Shown: positions 1 to 9,008 of the stretch, in pieces
Numbering within the stretch: the first letter of the stretch is position 1
Layout of the letters: every line of letters begins with the position of its first letter
Source of the DNA: an uncultured Bacteroides sp.
Lineage (GTDB): Bacteria > Bacteroidota > Bacteroidia > Bacteroidales > Bacteroidaceae
Reading direction: 5' to 3'
Length of the DNA stretch: 21,274 nucleotides
NCBI GenBank assembly: GCA_900556625.1
Contig: USPQ01000045.1
Location: 1 to 21,274 of the forward strand
The notes under the pieces: generated by a model
What the model saw: the letters and a program-made list of their open reading frames with translations, nothing else
Databases searched by the model: none
What the model was told of the DNA's origin: nothing
Made by a program: the position numbers and the translations under genes

Positions 1-810
1 TATTTGTTTTTGTTGATTCTCGTAAGCACGGAGTTGTTGTTCGCGACGTTCTTTGCGGAGAACGACAAACTCATCATACTTCACCTTATAGTCATAAATC
101 TGCCCGCAAGTAATCTCAATCGTACGGGTAGTTACATTATTAAGAAAGGCACGGTCGTGACTGACCAGTACAACAGCATTGGCACGAGTCGCCAAAAAGT
201 TCTCCAACCACTGAATACTTTCAATATCAAGATGATTGGTCGGCTCATCGAGCAGAAGTACGTCCGGACGGCGAAGCAGCAACTTCGCAAGTTCGATACG
301 CATACGCCAACCACCGGAAAATTCCGAAGTAGGGCGTTCGAAGTCCTCACGGCTGAAGCCCAATCCTAGAAGCGTCCGTTCTATTTCCGCCTGATAGTTT
401 GTACCGCCCATCATCAGGAAGCGATCATTCTCATGCGTAAAACGGTCTATTAACTGGTGATATTCTTCCGATTCATAGTCTGTCCGTTCTGCCAGTTCCC
501 GGTTCATCCGTTCCAGTCTCGCCTGAAGTTCAAAAATATGTTCGAATGCCAGTTCCGCCTCTCCCATCACCGTCCGGTTATCGGCGAGAATCATCACCTG
601 CGGCAAATATCCAATCGTGACATCTTTTGGAGTAGCCACTACTCCATGTGTCGGTGATTGCAAACCTGCCAATATTTTCAACATTGTTGATTTACCTGCA
701 CCATTCTTGCCGACCAGTGCAATACGGTCTTTTTTATTTATAACATAGCTGACGTCTTCAAAAAGCGGCGTCGCATTAAATTCTACTGATAATCCTTCTA
801 CTGAAATCAC
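1..810 (-). CDS. ABC-F family ATPase, N-terminal part (cut by window edge)
   Basis: Minus-strand reading from 810 to base 1 gives 270 uninterrupted codons starting ISVEGLSVEF (GTG start). I see a Walker A GKNGAGKST at about residues 34-42, an ABC signature FSGGWRMR, a Walker B LLLDEPTNHLD and a switch histidine in VSHDRAF, then the charged start of the inter-domain linker. There are no membrane segments. Soluble ABC proteins with this order are ABC-F ATPases, which act on ribosomes in translation or antibiotic protection; the second ATPase domain lies outside the window. The GTG start is preferred because no ATG occurs in frame upstream, the family begins at this point, and a TAtcTTTG promoter box lies about 32 nt before it. 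Which ABC-F subgroup this is cannot be told from the first half. Confidence 0.9.
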   Translation of the reverse strand, partial: MISVEGLSVEFNATPLFEDVSYVINKKDRIALVGKNGAGKSTMLKILAGLQSPTHGVVATPKDVTIGYLPQVMILADNRTVMGEAELAFEHIFELQARLERMNRELAERTDYESEEYHQLIDRFTHENDRFLMMGGTNYQAEIERTLLGLGFSREDFERPTSEFSGGWRMRIELAKLLLRRPDVLLLDEPTNHLDIESIQWLENFLATRANAVVLVSHDRAFLNNVTTRTIEITCGQIYDYKVKYDEFVVLRKERREQQLRAYENQQKQI

Positions 811-841
811 TTCTGTCTCTGATTTATACGATTTTGAACTG

Positions 842-849
842 CAAAGATA
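842..849 (-). promoter_or_regulatory. Bacteroides-type -7 box for the ABC-F gene
   Basis: On the minus strand the sequence reads TATCTTTG, an exact fit to TAnnTTTG. No clear -33 TTTG is seen. A start about 7 nt downstream would give a leader of roughly 25 nt before the GTG at 810, which supports that start codon. Confidence 0.6.
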
Positions 850-891
850 ATGAATATTTATTGGATACAGAGTAGTATGGCACGTTATGAA

Positions 892-928
892 AAACAAAAA
901 AAGCAGCCACTCATCAGAATGACTGCTT
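892..928 (-). terminator. Intrinsic terminator after the nucleotidyltransferase gene
   Basis: On the minus strand, AAGCAGTCA and TGGCTGCTT form a 9-bp stem with one mismatch around a 10-nt loop, followed directly by a run of T residues (900 down to 892). It lies 24 nt after the stop codon at 953 and separates this gene from the ABC-F gene. Confidence 0.8.
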
Positions 929-952
929 TCTATTTTAACCAATAGTACTTCT

Positions 953-1864
953 TTAGAACAACTTGGCAGGATATTCACCGGCATCAACCAATGCCTGAAT
1001 CTTGTCTACTACACTTTGACGGTCTTCCGGATAAGTAACGCCGAACCATTTGCTGGCAGTATCCAGCACTTCAACAGTAGCCGTTCCGTCATTAATCAAT
1101 TTATCTACCATCAATGGAATAAAGAATTCGCTCTTCAAGTTTTCCATGTTTTTCGGGTCGCTCAAGAAAGTCTTGAAGAATTCCTGACTGTAAGCGAAGT
1201 AATCAGGAGTGAAGCCCCAGAAGTTCATACTTACCGGAGTAGTATCGGGAGTTGCAGTCCATTCGCCGTTATCATCGATATATTTCACTTCACCATCCAG
1301 ACGTTGGATCTTAGTACGTTCCACTACTGAAGTCAGCAGACCTTTATCATCTGTACTACAAATACCACGAGATACCGTACCGCTTTCACTCAGCGTATTT
1401 CCTACGCGGAAACCTACCATTGAATAAACATTTTTAGAATCCGCAGGAAGTGCAGAAAGGAATTTACCCATTACTTGGAAGGAATCACGACCATAAAAGT
1501 CGTCACAGTTAATTACAGCGAACGGTTCTTTAATCACATCAGCACCCATCATTACTGCATGGTTGGTACCCCAAGGTTTTGTACGGTCTGCCGGACAAGT
1601 GAAGCCTTCAGGAAGTGCATCCAAAGCTTGGAAAACCAGTTCACAAGGAATGTGACCTTCGTATTTAGAAATAATCTTATCACGGAAATCCTGTTCAAAG
1701 TCTTTGCGGATTACAAATACAAGTTTACCAAATCCGGCATTGATAGCATCATAGATAGAATAGTCCATGATCGTTTCACCATTAGGACCCAGTCCGTCCA
1801 ATTGTTTCAAGCCTCCATAGCGGCTGCCCATACCGGCTGCCAATAAGAATAAAGTTGGTTTCAT
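953..1864 (-). CDS. Sugar-1-phosphate nucleotidyltransferase family protein
   Basis: A 303-residue cytoplasmic protein with a Rossmann-like nucleotidyltransferase fold. The N-terminal glycine-rich nucleotide loop LAAGMGSRYGG (about residues 8-18) is clear, followed by KPWGTNHAV (about 96-104) and the metal-binding CDD (about 120-122) in VINCDDFYG. These are family features of enzymes that join an NTP to a sugar phosphate to make an NDP-sugar. The substrate cannot be read from the sequence. Homologues resemble RfbA/GlmU N-terminal and MurU-type enzymes, so cell-wall recycling or capsule precursor supply are both possible. It is a single-gene unit: its own -7 box at 1917-1924 and a terminator just after it. 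No sugar kinase or glycosyltransferase sits beside it. Confidence 0.85.
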   Translation of the reverse strand: MKPTLFLLAAGMGSRYGGLKQLDGLGPNGETIMDYSIYDAINAGFGKLVFVIRKDFEQDFRDKIISKYEGHIPCELVFQALDALPEGFTCPADRTKPWGTNHAVMMGADVIKEPFAVINCDDFYGRDSFQVMGKFLSALPADSKNVYSMVGFRVGNTLSESGTVSRGICSTDDKGLLTSVVERTKIQRLDGEVKYIDDNGEWTATPDTTPVSMNFWGFTPDYFAYSQEFFKTFLSDPKNMENLKSEFFIPLMVDKLINDGTATVEVLDTASKWFGVTYPEDRQSVVDKIQALVDAGEYPAKLF

Positions 1865-1916
1865 AAATTGTGTAATATTAAAAGGTTAGTGATGTCAACG
1901 GCATCTGATTTTGGTG

Positions 1917-1924
1917 CAAATGTA
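1917..1924 (-). promoter_or_regulatory. -7 box for the nucleotidyltransferase gene
   Basis: The minus strand reads TACATTTG, an exact TAnnTTTG match, with a leader of about 45 nt to the ATG at 1864. The expected -33 position falls within a repeated AAGACAAAAGAAAG element (1935-1948) instead of a TTTG. Confidence 0.6.
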
Positions 1925-1934
1925 CAAAAACTTT

Positions 1935-1985
1935 CTTTCTTTTGTCTTATGTGATGTCCTTTCTTTTGTCTTGAGACAAAGAAAG
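1935..1985. repeat. Paired 14-bp direct repeat with an overlapping inverted repeat
   Basis: CTTTCTTTTGTCTT occurs twice, at 1935-1948 and 1959-1972, with starts 24 bp apart. The second copy also pairs with AGACAAAGAAAG at 1974-1985 to form a stem of about 12 bp with one bulge and a 2-nt centre. It lies between the tamL stop codon (1990) and the nucleotidyltransferase promoter. The hairpin may end tamL transcription, although no T-run follows it on the minus strand. The direct repeats could instead be an operator. Confidence 0.6.
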
Positions 1986-1989
1986 AACG

Positions 1990-4332
1990 TTAGAACGGAT
2001 ACCCGATAGCGAAATGTATTCCCAGATTTTTGAAGAAGGCACCGGTAACATTATAATATCCGCTTCGTTCCGTATCATAGGGCAGATGCAAAGGAATACC
2101 GAAGTCAAGACGGAACACAAGAATATCCATGTCGTAACGGACGCCTACGCCTGTCCCCAAGGCTATTTGTTTCGGGAAAGTTTTCAGACGAAGTTGCGAA
2201 TCAGGACGTGCCTCGTCCTTGCGCAGCAGCCAGACGTTACCCGCATCCAGGAAAGTAGCTCCCCAAATGCTCTTGAAGATACGGAAACGATATTCTACGT
2301 TCGCTTCGAAACGGAACGTACCTGTCTGGTCGAGATAAGAATACTTGCTGTCTTTCGGGTGATAGCCACCGGGACCAATACTACGCACCGTAAAAGCACG
2401 GATACTGTTGGCACCACCAACGTAGAATTGTTCACTATATGGGGCAATCGTAGCATTACCGTATGCAAAAAGAGCGCCTAACGCTACACGGGAAGCTATT
2501 TTATTATTTTTGTCCATGTTCCACAAATGGCGGAACTCGGTATTAAATTTCATAAACTGCGAGAACGGAGCCCCCAAAAGTTTTTTCCCTTCCTCATTAT
2601 AAGGTTTGCCGAAAGCACGATAAATAGTGGCAGTCACATTTCCGGCAGAAGTCACGGTAGATTGCCACCAGATAGGATTCTTCACTCTCCGCACAGAGGC
2701 ATTATCATACGTATAAGTGTACTCCATAGCCGGGATGAACTGGTTGTCTAAGCTGACATATAGTGCCGGATTGTCGGCTGCAATCTCCATAAACTCTTTC
2801 GACTGGTGTTGCAAGACGTTGAATGTCAGTTTGAAAGGTGTGATACTATGACGACTGGTACGCGTCGGCTGGAAATCGTAGGTTGCGTTTCCGCCGAAAG
2901 ATAACAGTTTATAATATCTTGCCCGGTTCAACTGATCGATATACAAACGGAAAGTAGTCGTAGCGGGAAAGTCAAATTCCCTTTTCCCCCAACGCGGGAA
3001 AACCACTCTAGGGAAAGTCAGAGAAGTAGATATTCCCATTTCCCAACTGTTCATCAACGAACTTTTCTCTCCGCCACCGGTCTGCCATTCATAAGAGCCT
3101 TTCAGTTTCACGTTCCAACTTTCTCCACCACCAAATACATTATTCCGTGTAACTCCGAACGAAGCACCCGGACCGGTCTGGTCGTTACTTTTAGTTACTA
3201 CGTTCAATTCCAGTTCAGCGTCCAACGGTTTGGCAAAAGTAGCCTGCATCGTGATGTCCAACGTATCACAAACAGCTGTTGTATCTTTGGGGGCATATTG
3301 GATATCCATATAACTAAATATTCCCAACTGGCTGAGTTTCTCCTGTATCTGTTCCTGCCGATACTGGCTGTAAAGCCGGGTACGGTTGGAAGCACGCATC
3401 TGTGCGTTCCGTACAAACTGTTGATAATTCAGCCAACGATAAAGCATATTGGGACGAACCTGCAATTTATTGTAATAGTGGATATTCAAGTTCTTATACA
3501 TCATACTGTCATTCGGCGCTTCTCCGTTCTTTCCGAACAGATAGACAGACGCATCACCCACGTAATAAGGACGCTGTGCCGCAGCCGGCAATCCCGGCAC
3601 AGGAATCAGGCGAAGGCTGATATGCCCTCCGGGTACCAAAGTCGTATCCGCCTGGTAAGTCATATAGTCGGGACGGAAATAAAAATATCCGAGGTTACGC
3701 AACAATGTACTGATACGGGAGCGTTCTTCGTCCAAATCAACCACGTTGAACTGCTCACCCGGACTTATATAAGACATCCGGCGTCCGCGCTCCATAATCC
3801 GCAGAGTCTGGGGAGTGAACCGTTGATAGTAAACCGTATCAATGAAATAAGGGTTCTTCATATCCACCGTATAGATAATGCCCGCCTTCAGACTGTCTTT
3901 CTTATCAACAACCGTTTCATAAGCTACCTTCCCATTGAAATAGCCATAATCACGAAGCAAATTAGTAGTTACCTTCACACGTACCTCCGGGTTGACCGTA
4001 GAAATAAATACGGGAGGATTGGCCGCAAAACGGTTGAACATCCATTTACCGAATCCCTTCTTATATTTCACGAAGTCATTGTACATCCACATTTTAAAAG
4101 GGATAGGAAGGATACCGCCAAACATCTTTGTACTAGGTGTCTTATCGAGTGCAGCATCAATTTCCGTCAGCGCCGTCTCTCCTACCGGTGTTGTCGATTT
4201 ATTCAATATGACAGTCTTGCTTCCGGTGTAAAGCACCTCCCCTTCGGGAAGATGTTTCGTCACCGAACAAGCCGACAGTAACACTACACTTATCAGACAA
4301 ACAGCCAATATATTTATATGTATCTCTTTCAT
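1990..4332 (-). CDS. tamL: Lipidated TamA/Omp85-type outer-membrane assembly protein
   Basis: 780 residues with a lipoprotein signal (hydrophobic segment, then LLSAC with Cys22), a periplasmic region of about residues 25-370 consistent with POTRA-like repeats, and a C-terminal beta-barrel. The barrel carries GGANSIRAFTVRSIGPGG near residue 640, the Omp85 loop-6 position, and the chain ends in Phe as most outer-membrane barrels do. Omp85 proteins insert or assist outer-membrane proteins. Lipidated TamA-like versions paired with TamB are a Bacteroidota feature, usually called TamL. It is longer than E. coli TamA (577 residues). The start codon lies 2 nt after the tamB stop, so the two are one transcript and probably translationally coupled, tamB first. 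The gene order supports TamL over BamA, as does the lipid anchor. Confidence 0.88.
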   Translation of the reverse strand: MKEIHINILAVCLISVVLLSACSVTKHLPEGEVLYTGSKTVILNKSTTPVGETALTEIDAALDKTPSTKMFGGILPIPFKMWMYNDFVKYKKGFGKWMFNRFAANPPVFISTVNPEVRVKVTTNLLRDYGYFNGKVAYETVVDKKDSLKAGIIYTVDMKNPYFIDTVYYQRFTPQTLRIMERGRRMSYISPGEQFNVVDLDEERSRISTLLRNLGYFYFRPDYMTYQADTTLVPGGHISLRLIPVPGLPAAAQRPYYVGDASVYLFGKNGEAPNDSMMYKNLNIHYYNKLQVRPNMLYRWLNYQQFVRNAQMRASNRTRLYSQYRQEQIQEKLSQLGIFSYMDIQYAPKDTTAVCDTLDITMQATFAKPLDAELELNVVTKSNDQTGPGASFGVTRNNVFGGGESWNVKLKGSYEWQTGGGEKSSLMNSWEMGISTSLTFPRVVFPRWGKREFDFPATTTFRLYIDQLNRARYYKLLSFGGNATYDFQPTRTSRHSITPFKLTFNVLQHQSKEFMEIAADNPALYVSLDNQFIPAMEYTYTYDNASVRRVKNPIWWQSTVTSAGNVTATIYRAFGKPYNEEGKKLLGAPFSQFMKFNTEFRHLWNMDKNNKIASRVALGALFAYGNATIAPYSEQFYVGGANSIRAFTVRSIGPGGYHPKDSKYSYLDQTGTFRFEANVEYRFRIFKSIWGATFLDAGNVWLLRKDEARPDSQLRLKTFPKQIALGTGVGVRYDMDILVFRLDFGIPLHLPYDTERSGYYNVTGAFFKNLGIHFAIGYPF

Positions 4333-4334
4333 AC

Positions 4335-7300
4335 TTACTTCTTTTTCTTAAAGATGAACAGTTCACTAAGTTTGTCTAGCTTCTTGCGAAGCACAATACC
4401 GACTCCGGTTTCCGTAATCTCACCTTCGAGCACACTCTCGTAGTTCTTGTCATAGAACAGGCGGATATACCGGGTTCCGGTTCTATCCAGACGATATTCC
4501 AGAGAAATATTGTCGATGAAGGATTCGGCGTCATTCGTCGCATTCTCACCTTGAGAAACCTTGCCACCGATTACAATCTGGAAACGATTGTTAAACAAGC
4601 GTTGTGAATAACGGAAACTGTAATCCGTACGTTTACTTCCCGTCTCTGAATCGTCGTGATCTTCGACACCGACAGAGAGACTCGCATTCTTCAAGTTACC
4701 CATCAAGGAGTTTATCTGACTACTCAATACAGAAGTCAGAGCAGATCCCATATTCAGCTTGCCGAGTCCGCCGCCACCCCCACCAATCGGTCCGGTGCCG
4801 AGATAAGTTTTCATCACCATGATATACAATGCCTGTTTACCTCGTTCTTCCGCCCCCATAGCGGTCAACTCGTTTTGTACGGTCGCATCTTCGGGAGCCG
4901 CAACATCGAATGCAAACGAAAGATTATCCAAGCGGTTCTTGACTACAACGGAAACATCGAAATTAACCATACGACTTCCACCATTCTCTCCTTCGGAAAC
5001 TGACGCACGGATACGGTCAGTCGCCTTAAAGTTCAACATCGGGTCCATCGGATTTCCCGTCCATTCCACGTAACTACCGTTATCAATGGCAAATTCCTTT
5101 GCTGCAATCACCGGCAAAGCATATTTCATCAAGCCGCCACTCAACGTATAACGTCCGGTCAGAGTCAGGTCGCCTTGCGGAGTGTATTTCATGGAAAGGT
5201 CACCCCCGCCTTCCAGTTCGATACGGTTATCATTACTTGCATCCAGGTCAACTTTCACTCGGACGGACGGATCGATATGTACCATCATTACCATGTCCAA
5301 TCCGCCTAAAGAGACAGTCGGCACTTCCTGCCGGACAACAGTTGTAGTATCGCTAAATGAAGTAAATGTTACCAAACTTCCCAAACGGTCCTGCACTGTC
5401 AATGGTGAATCGGTCAAGACATACGAAACATCGGTGTTCCCCAGCAGACTCACGTTCCCACGCATATTCAGCCCGTCCAAAGGCCCTTTCACCGTCGCCC
5501 GGAAATCAGCAAATACTTTGCCGTAAACCAGACTTTCACGGGTACGCTTAGCATCCAGTAACGTATAATTTTGTGCCAGCATATTCAGGTTCGCCATTGG
5601 ACGGCTCATATCACGGAAATCAACATAGCCATCAATAGTAAACGGATTCTTCGATGTTGTGTAAATAGCAAATTTATCAAATTCCAACCGATTGTTCTTT
5701 ATTTGCACAGGACGATTGTCAAACATGAAACGCGCACCATATTGACGGGAAAGGACAGCAACACTATCCAATACAAGTTCGCCGTTTATCAAAGGTTGTT
5801 CAGTACTGCCCGTTATATTCAGATTACCATCCATATCACCGGACAAAGTGACCATCTGGTCAGGAATAAACACATTCGCCACCCGCAGCGGAAAATGCTC
5901 CAATGTTGTATTCACTTCCAAACTATCTTTGCCTGTGCGGGTAGGAACCAGTTTCCCATCTGCCACCAGCACTTCTGCCTGTTCGTGATTCAGATAAGCA
6001 TTCAGATATTGTTTTCCCTGTTCGCCCGGCAACCACGTAGCCCCTAATGCAACGTCACCGATACGCTGACGTTCATAAGTCAGTTCATCAACAGACGCCT
6101 CAGCCGAGAGTTGCAAATCCTTTTCTGTCTGTATGTAATGAGCTTCCAACGAGAACAATCCGGTTATTTCGGGGAAGTAAGGCAACACACTCGTTATCTC
6201 TTGCAGACGGATTCTACGTATTTCAACATCTATATTCTGCAGAGACACCGTATCGCCCGGTACGGAATGTACCCTGAATCCCATTCCTTCTTCATCCCAC
6301 ATATCTACGTTCGCGTATACACGCATATTTTTATGCAGGTAAATCCAGTTATGATTCTCGTTGAAATGAAATCTTTGGAAGGCAACAATCGGATTCTCCG
6401 GAATCAGTGTGAAAGCGATTCCGTTCCCCTTGCCATGTCCTTCGAACAGAGGGCGGGCATTTACCCCCAGCAATACGCCTGTTTCTCCTTTGCCGTTTTT
6501 GTAGTCTACCAGCAATTCCGCATCGCGGTCGCGAATCTCTCCGGTCAAAGTAGTAGCAAAAGAGAATTGCGGATTCTTCGGTCCGTTTATTACACCGGCA
6601 CGTAGTTTCATTAAAGTAGTATCCTGTTTGACAGTAAAGAAGATTGTATCCAGTTGCAATGTGTCCATCTTCAATGCATGCACCGCAGCTTTTCCATTGA
6701 TTCCCCAATCGGGAGCCGTACCGAACTTCATGGAAACATCATGGTAGGATATGTTTTTAGTAGCCAGAAAATAAGCTAACGGATTCTCTTTTCCTGCGGA
6801 GAAAGATAAAATAGCTGTCGGCAACGCTTCACGCAGTTCGGCATGGTTCAAGGCTTTTTCATCAATCTGCTTCATCAGGACATCCATGAAGTGTGTAGAC
6901 TGACTTATCAAAGGATTAACACCGGAACGTGCACTCAAGTTGAGTTTCATATCACCGGATGTTAGATGTGTGAATACCCTGTTTTGACGAGCTTCGGCAG
7001 AAAGATTAAAGGCGAGCGGGCGCTTCATCGGTTGAGGCATCAACCCCAGTTCGTGTAAGTCGAGCTGAGTGACGTCAACCGTCACTTTTCCATCTGGATA
7101 ACGATGTGCCAGATTGTATTCTGCATCTGTTGTCATCTTCAACAGCGCATTGTCACTTGTCAGATTAGCCGTCACCAATGCACCTTTCAAAGCTCCAGTC
7201 AAATGAACATTGGAAAGCTGGTAACGTGCATAATGTAGTTGATCTAATGAAAGATTCAGTTTGGCTAAAGCACGATAAGACATGACGTCCAGCCCACGGC

Positions 7301-8846
7301 CTTTGGCATCTGCCGAAAGAGAAAGTTCGTAGATAGAGTCTTTCGGAAGGAAATTATGGAGTTGTAGATTGTCAATCTTCAAGTCGGCTGCATAAGCCTC
7401 GGTTGAGGTATTAAGTTCTGCATTCACCCCCATAGAGCCTTGCCCCTGTTTCAAGTGAAGATTAGCCTTATATTCAGGTCCTTTCAGCTCGACACGGGCC
7501 TTCAGATTCATGCTATCTGGGATTACGATAGTACCGTTGGGGGCTTCTCCCGTTAAAGCAGTCAGGAAGTTTAGATTCTGAGTAATCATATCCAGACCGA
7601 TAGTCCCCGAACGCGTCAGGCTGTCAGCCAAGTTTTCAAGAATACCGCCTCCTTTCATGGAAAAAGCTCCCGGGAGATCGACTGTGAAACGAGAAATCTG
7701 CATTTGTTTCAGATTTCCGTCCGTACCGGCACGAACCACAAGCGGACGGAAGGGATACGCCTCTTTGAAACTATCCGGCAAACCGCCGGCAAATAACATA
7801 ACATCCTCTTTACCGATATAAGCATTGAGACCGGCGGACAAACGTCCTGTAGTGGGAATATTGACAAGTTCCCAATATGTCTGGGCGGATAAATCTATTT
7901 CGGAATGAGGGGTTTGCAGTTTTATGCCGGGAATACGAATAATCGAGTCGTTAGAAAATGCCCTACCCGTCAATGAAGTGATACTCAATCCGGAACGTTC
8001 ATTCATCGAAAACTCACGGATTACAGCATTCATATCCCGACCTTTATATAATAAGGAATCCAAACCGATACGGATATCACGAACGGCAATATGAGACGCA
8101 TCGAAACCTTCTCCGGGTTTGGCTGCTCCGGTATCATAATTGGCAGAGCTTCCGGATAACAGGAATTGTTTCAGTTCATAAAACTGATTCTTCAGATCAG
8201 CTTGTGCATCATTGATAAATGCTTCTCCGATATGAGCAGCCATTCGCATCGAGTCAGCAGGAAGTTGCATACTGAACGACACATTCTTCAACTTCAGTTT
8301 ATGAAGATCCACTTTCCAGTTTACAGGAGCAGAAGCTGTTGTGTCTTTAGGCGTAGTCGTAGTATCGTTCATCAACATTTGTACGTGAGTGTCCGATAAT
8401 TCCGTCTGGTTGATAACGGCCAGCTCATTAGAAAGATCAACTCCATGACTTTGTAAAAAGAAACGTCCCAGTACCCCCTTTATCTTCATGCCTTCTATTA
8501 GATTAGCCGAATTGAACGCTACCTGACTTAATGTTACTTCATCTACCTCTACCTTTCCCTTGACGAGCGGCCATGCCTGTACACGCACGTTCAGACTTTC
8601 CAAAGACAACAGCGTATCCGGTTGCTGGATCACTTCCACGCCACGAACCAACAGATTGAGCGGAAAACGAAGGTCGATTCGTTCCACCTGAATCTGCATA
8701 CCAGTTGCTTTGGAAGCGTATGCTGTCACCTCCCGACGCAAAAGATTCTGAACGGGAGGTATATAAAGTAATATCATTAGTATTACAAAAAGCAATACAG
8801 GAGTGAGCAATATCCAACTCACCCTTCTTATCCATTTTCGTTTCAT
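4335..8846 (-). CDS. tamB: TamB-like translocation and assembly module protein (DUF490)
   Basis: 1503 residues with one N-terminal membrane anchor (about 11-29) and then a very long beta-rich, low-cysteine periplasmic region. This is typical of the AsmA/TamB superfamily of bridge proteins that span the periplasm as a hydrophobic groove. The conserved C-terminal TamB domain covers roughly residues 1080-1490; FAIDNGSYVEWTGNPMDP near 1250-1270 and a glycine run GGGGGGLGKLN near 1350 fall inside it. E. coli TamB is 1259 residues, so this one is longer. Its partner tamL follows after 2 nt. Known TamB roles are outer-membrane protein assembly and phospholipid transport to the outer membrane; which applies here cannot be told. 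The 162-bp gap to the upstream kinase gene suggests its own promoter. Confidence 0.9.
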   Translation of the reverse strand: MKRKWIRRVSWILLTPVLLFVILMILLYIPPVQNLLRREVTAYASKATGMQIQVERIDLRFPLNLLVRGVEVIQQPDTLLSLESLNVRVQAWPLVKGKVEVDEVTLSQVAFNSANLIEGMKIKGVLGRFFLQSHGVDLSNELAVINQTELSDTHVQMLMNDTTTTPKDTTASAPVNWKVDLHKLKLKNVSFSMQLPADSMRMAAHIGEAFINDAQADLKNQFYELKQFLLSGSSANYDTGAAKPGEGFDASHIAVRDIRIGLDSLLYKGRDMNAVIREFSMNERSGLSITSLTGRAFSNDSIIRIPGIKLQTPHSEIDLSAQTYWELVNIPTTGRLSAGLNAYIGKEDVMLFAGGLPDSFKEAYPFRPLVVRAGTDGNLKQMQISRFTVDLPGAFSMKGGGILENLADSLTRSGTIGLDMITQNLNFLTALTGEAPNGTIVIPDSMNLKARVELKGPEYKANLHLKQGQGSMGVNAELNTSTEAYAADLKIDNLQLHNFLPKDSIYELSLSADAKGRGLDVMSYRALAKLNLSLDQLHYARYQLSNVHLTGALKGALVTANLTSDNALLKMTTDAEYNLAHRYPDGKVTVDVTQLDLHELGLMPQPMKRPLAFNLSAEARQNRVFTHLTSGDMKLNLSARSGVNPLISQSTHFMDVLMKQIDEKALNHAELREALPTAILSFSAGKENPLAYFLATKNISYHDVSMKFGTAPDWGINGKAAVHALKMDTLQLDTIFFTVKQDTTLMKLRAGVINGPKNPQFSFATTLTGEIRDRDAELLVDYKNGKGETGVLLGVNARPLFEGHGKGNGIAFTLIPENPIVAFQRFHFNENHNWIYLHKNMRVYANVDMWDEEGMGFRVHSVPGDTVSLQNIDVEIRRIRLQEITSVLPYFPEITGLFSLEAHYIQTEKDLQLSAEASVDELTYERQRIGDVALGATWLPGEQGKQYLNAYLNHEQAEVLVADGKLVPTRTGKDSLEVNTTLEHFPLRVANVFIPDQMVTLSGDMDGNLNITGSTEQPLINGELVLDSVAVLSRQYGARFMFDNRPVQIKNNRLEFDKFAIYTTSKNPFTIDGYVDFRDMSRPMANLNMLAQNYTLLDAKRTRESLVYGKVFADFRATVKGPLDGLNMRGNVSLLGNTDVSYVLTDSPLTVQDRLGSLVTFTSFSDTTTVVRQEVPTVSLGGLDMVMMVHIDPSVRVKVDLDASNDNRIELEGGGDLSMKYTPQGDLTLTGRYTLSGGLMKYALPVIAAKEFAIDNGSYVEWTGNPMDPMLNFKATDRIRASVSEGENGGSRMVNFDVSVVVKNRLDNLSFAFDVAAPEDATVQNELTAMGAEERGKQALYIMVMKTYLGTGPIGGGGGGLGKLNMGSALTSVLSSQINSLMGNLKNASLSVGVEDHDDSETGSKRTDYSFRYSQRLFNNRFQIVIGGKVSQGENATNDAESFIDNISLEYRLDRTGTRYIRLFYDKNYESVLEGEITETGVGIVLRKKLDKLSELFIFKKKK

Positions 8847-8877
8847 GTAAAATGTGCCAGTGTATTAAAAGGTGACA

Positions 8878-8885
8878 CAAAGTAA
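8878..8885 (-). promoter_or_regulatory. Weak candidate -7 box for tamB-tamL
   Basis: The minus strand reads TTACTTTG, one mismatch from TAnnTTTG, about 30 nt before the tamB ATG. A T-run (AACCTTTTTTCAG) lies near the -33 position. Nothing better was found in the 162-bp gap 8847-9008, which otherwise holds no gene or clear hairpin. Confidence 0.35.
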
Positions 8886-9008
8886 ACAATTAATTCTGAA
8901 AAAAGGTTGACGTTAGGAGCAAAATGTTCAATCACAAAAGAAATACAAGCATTATGGTTTTCTTTCTTCACCTTCTTTACCGGAGCTCTTGTCACTACTT
9001 CAAGCTAC

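Noticed and set aside
3298..4281. 327-codon open frame on the plus strand across tamL
   Set aside because: It is antisense to the start of tamL, has no domain, signal or promoter, and its composition is that of a shadow frame; the minus-strand lipoprotein/barrel reading is clear.
8836..8880. TGGCAC on the minus strand just before tamB as a sigma-54 site
   Set aside because: No TTGC-like -12 element is in register, and the site is only a few bases from the start codon.
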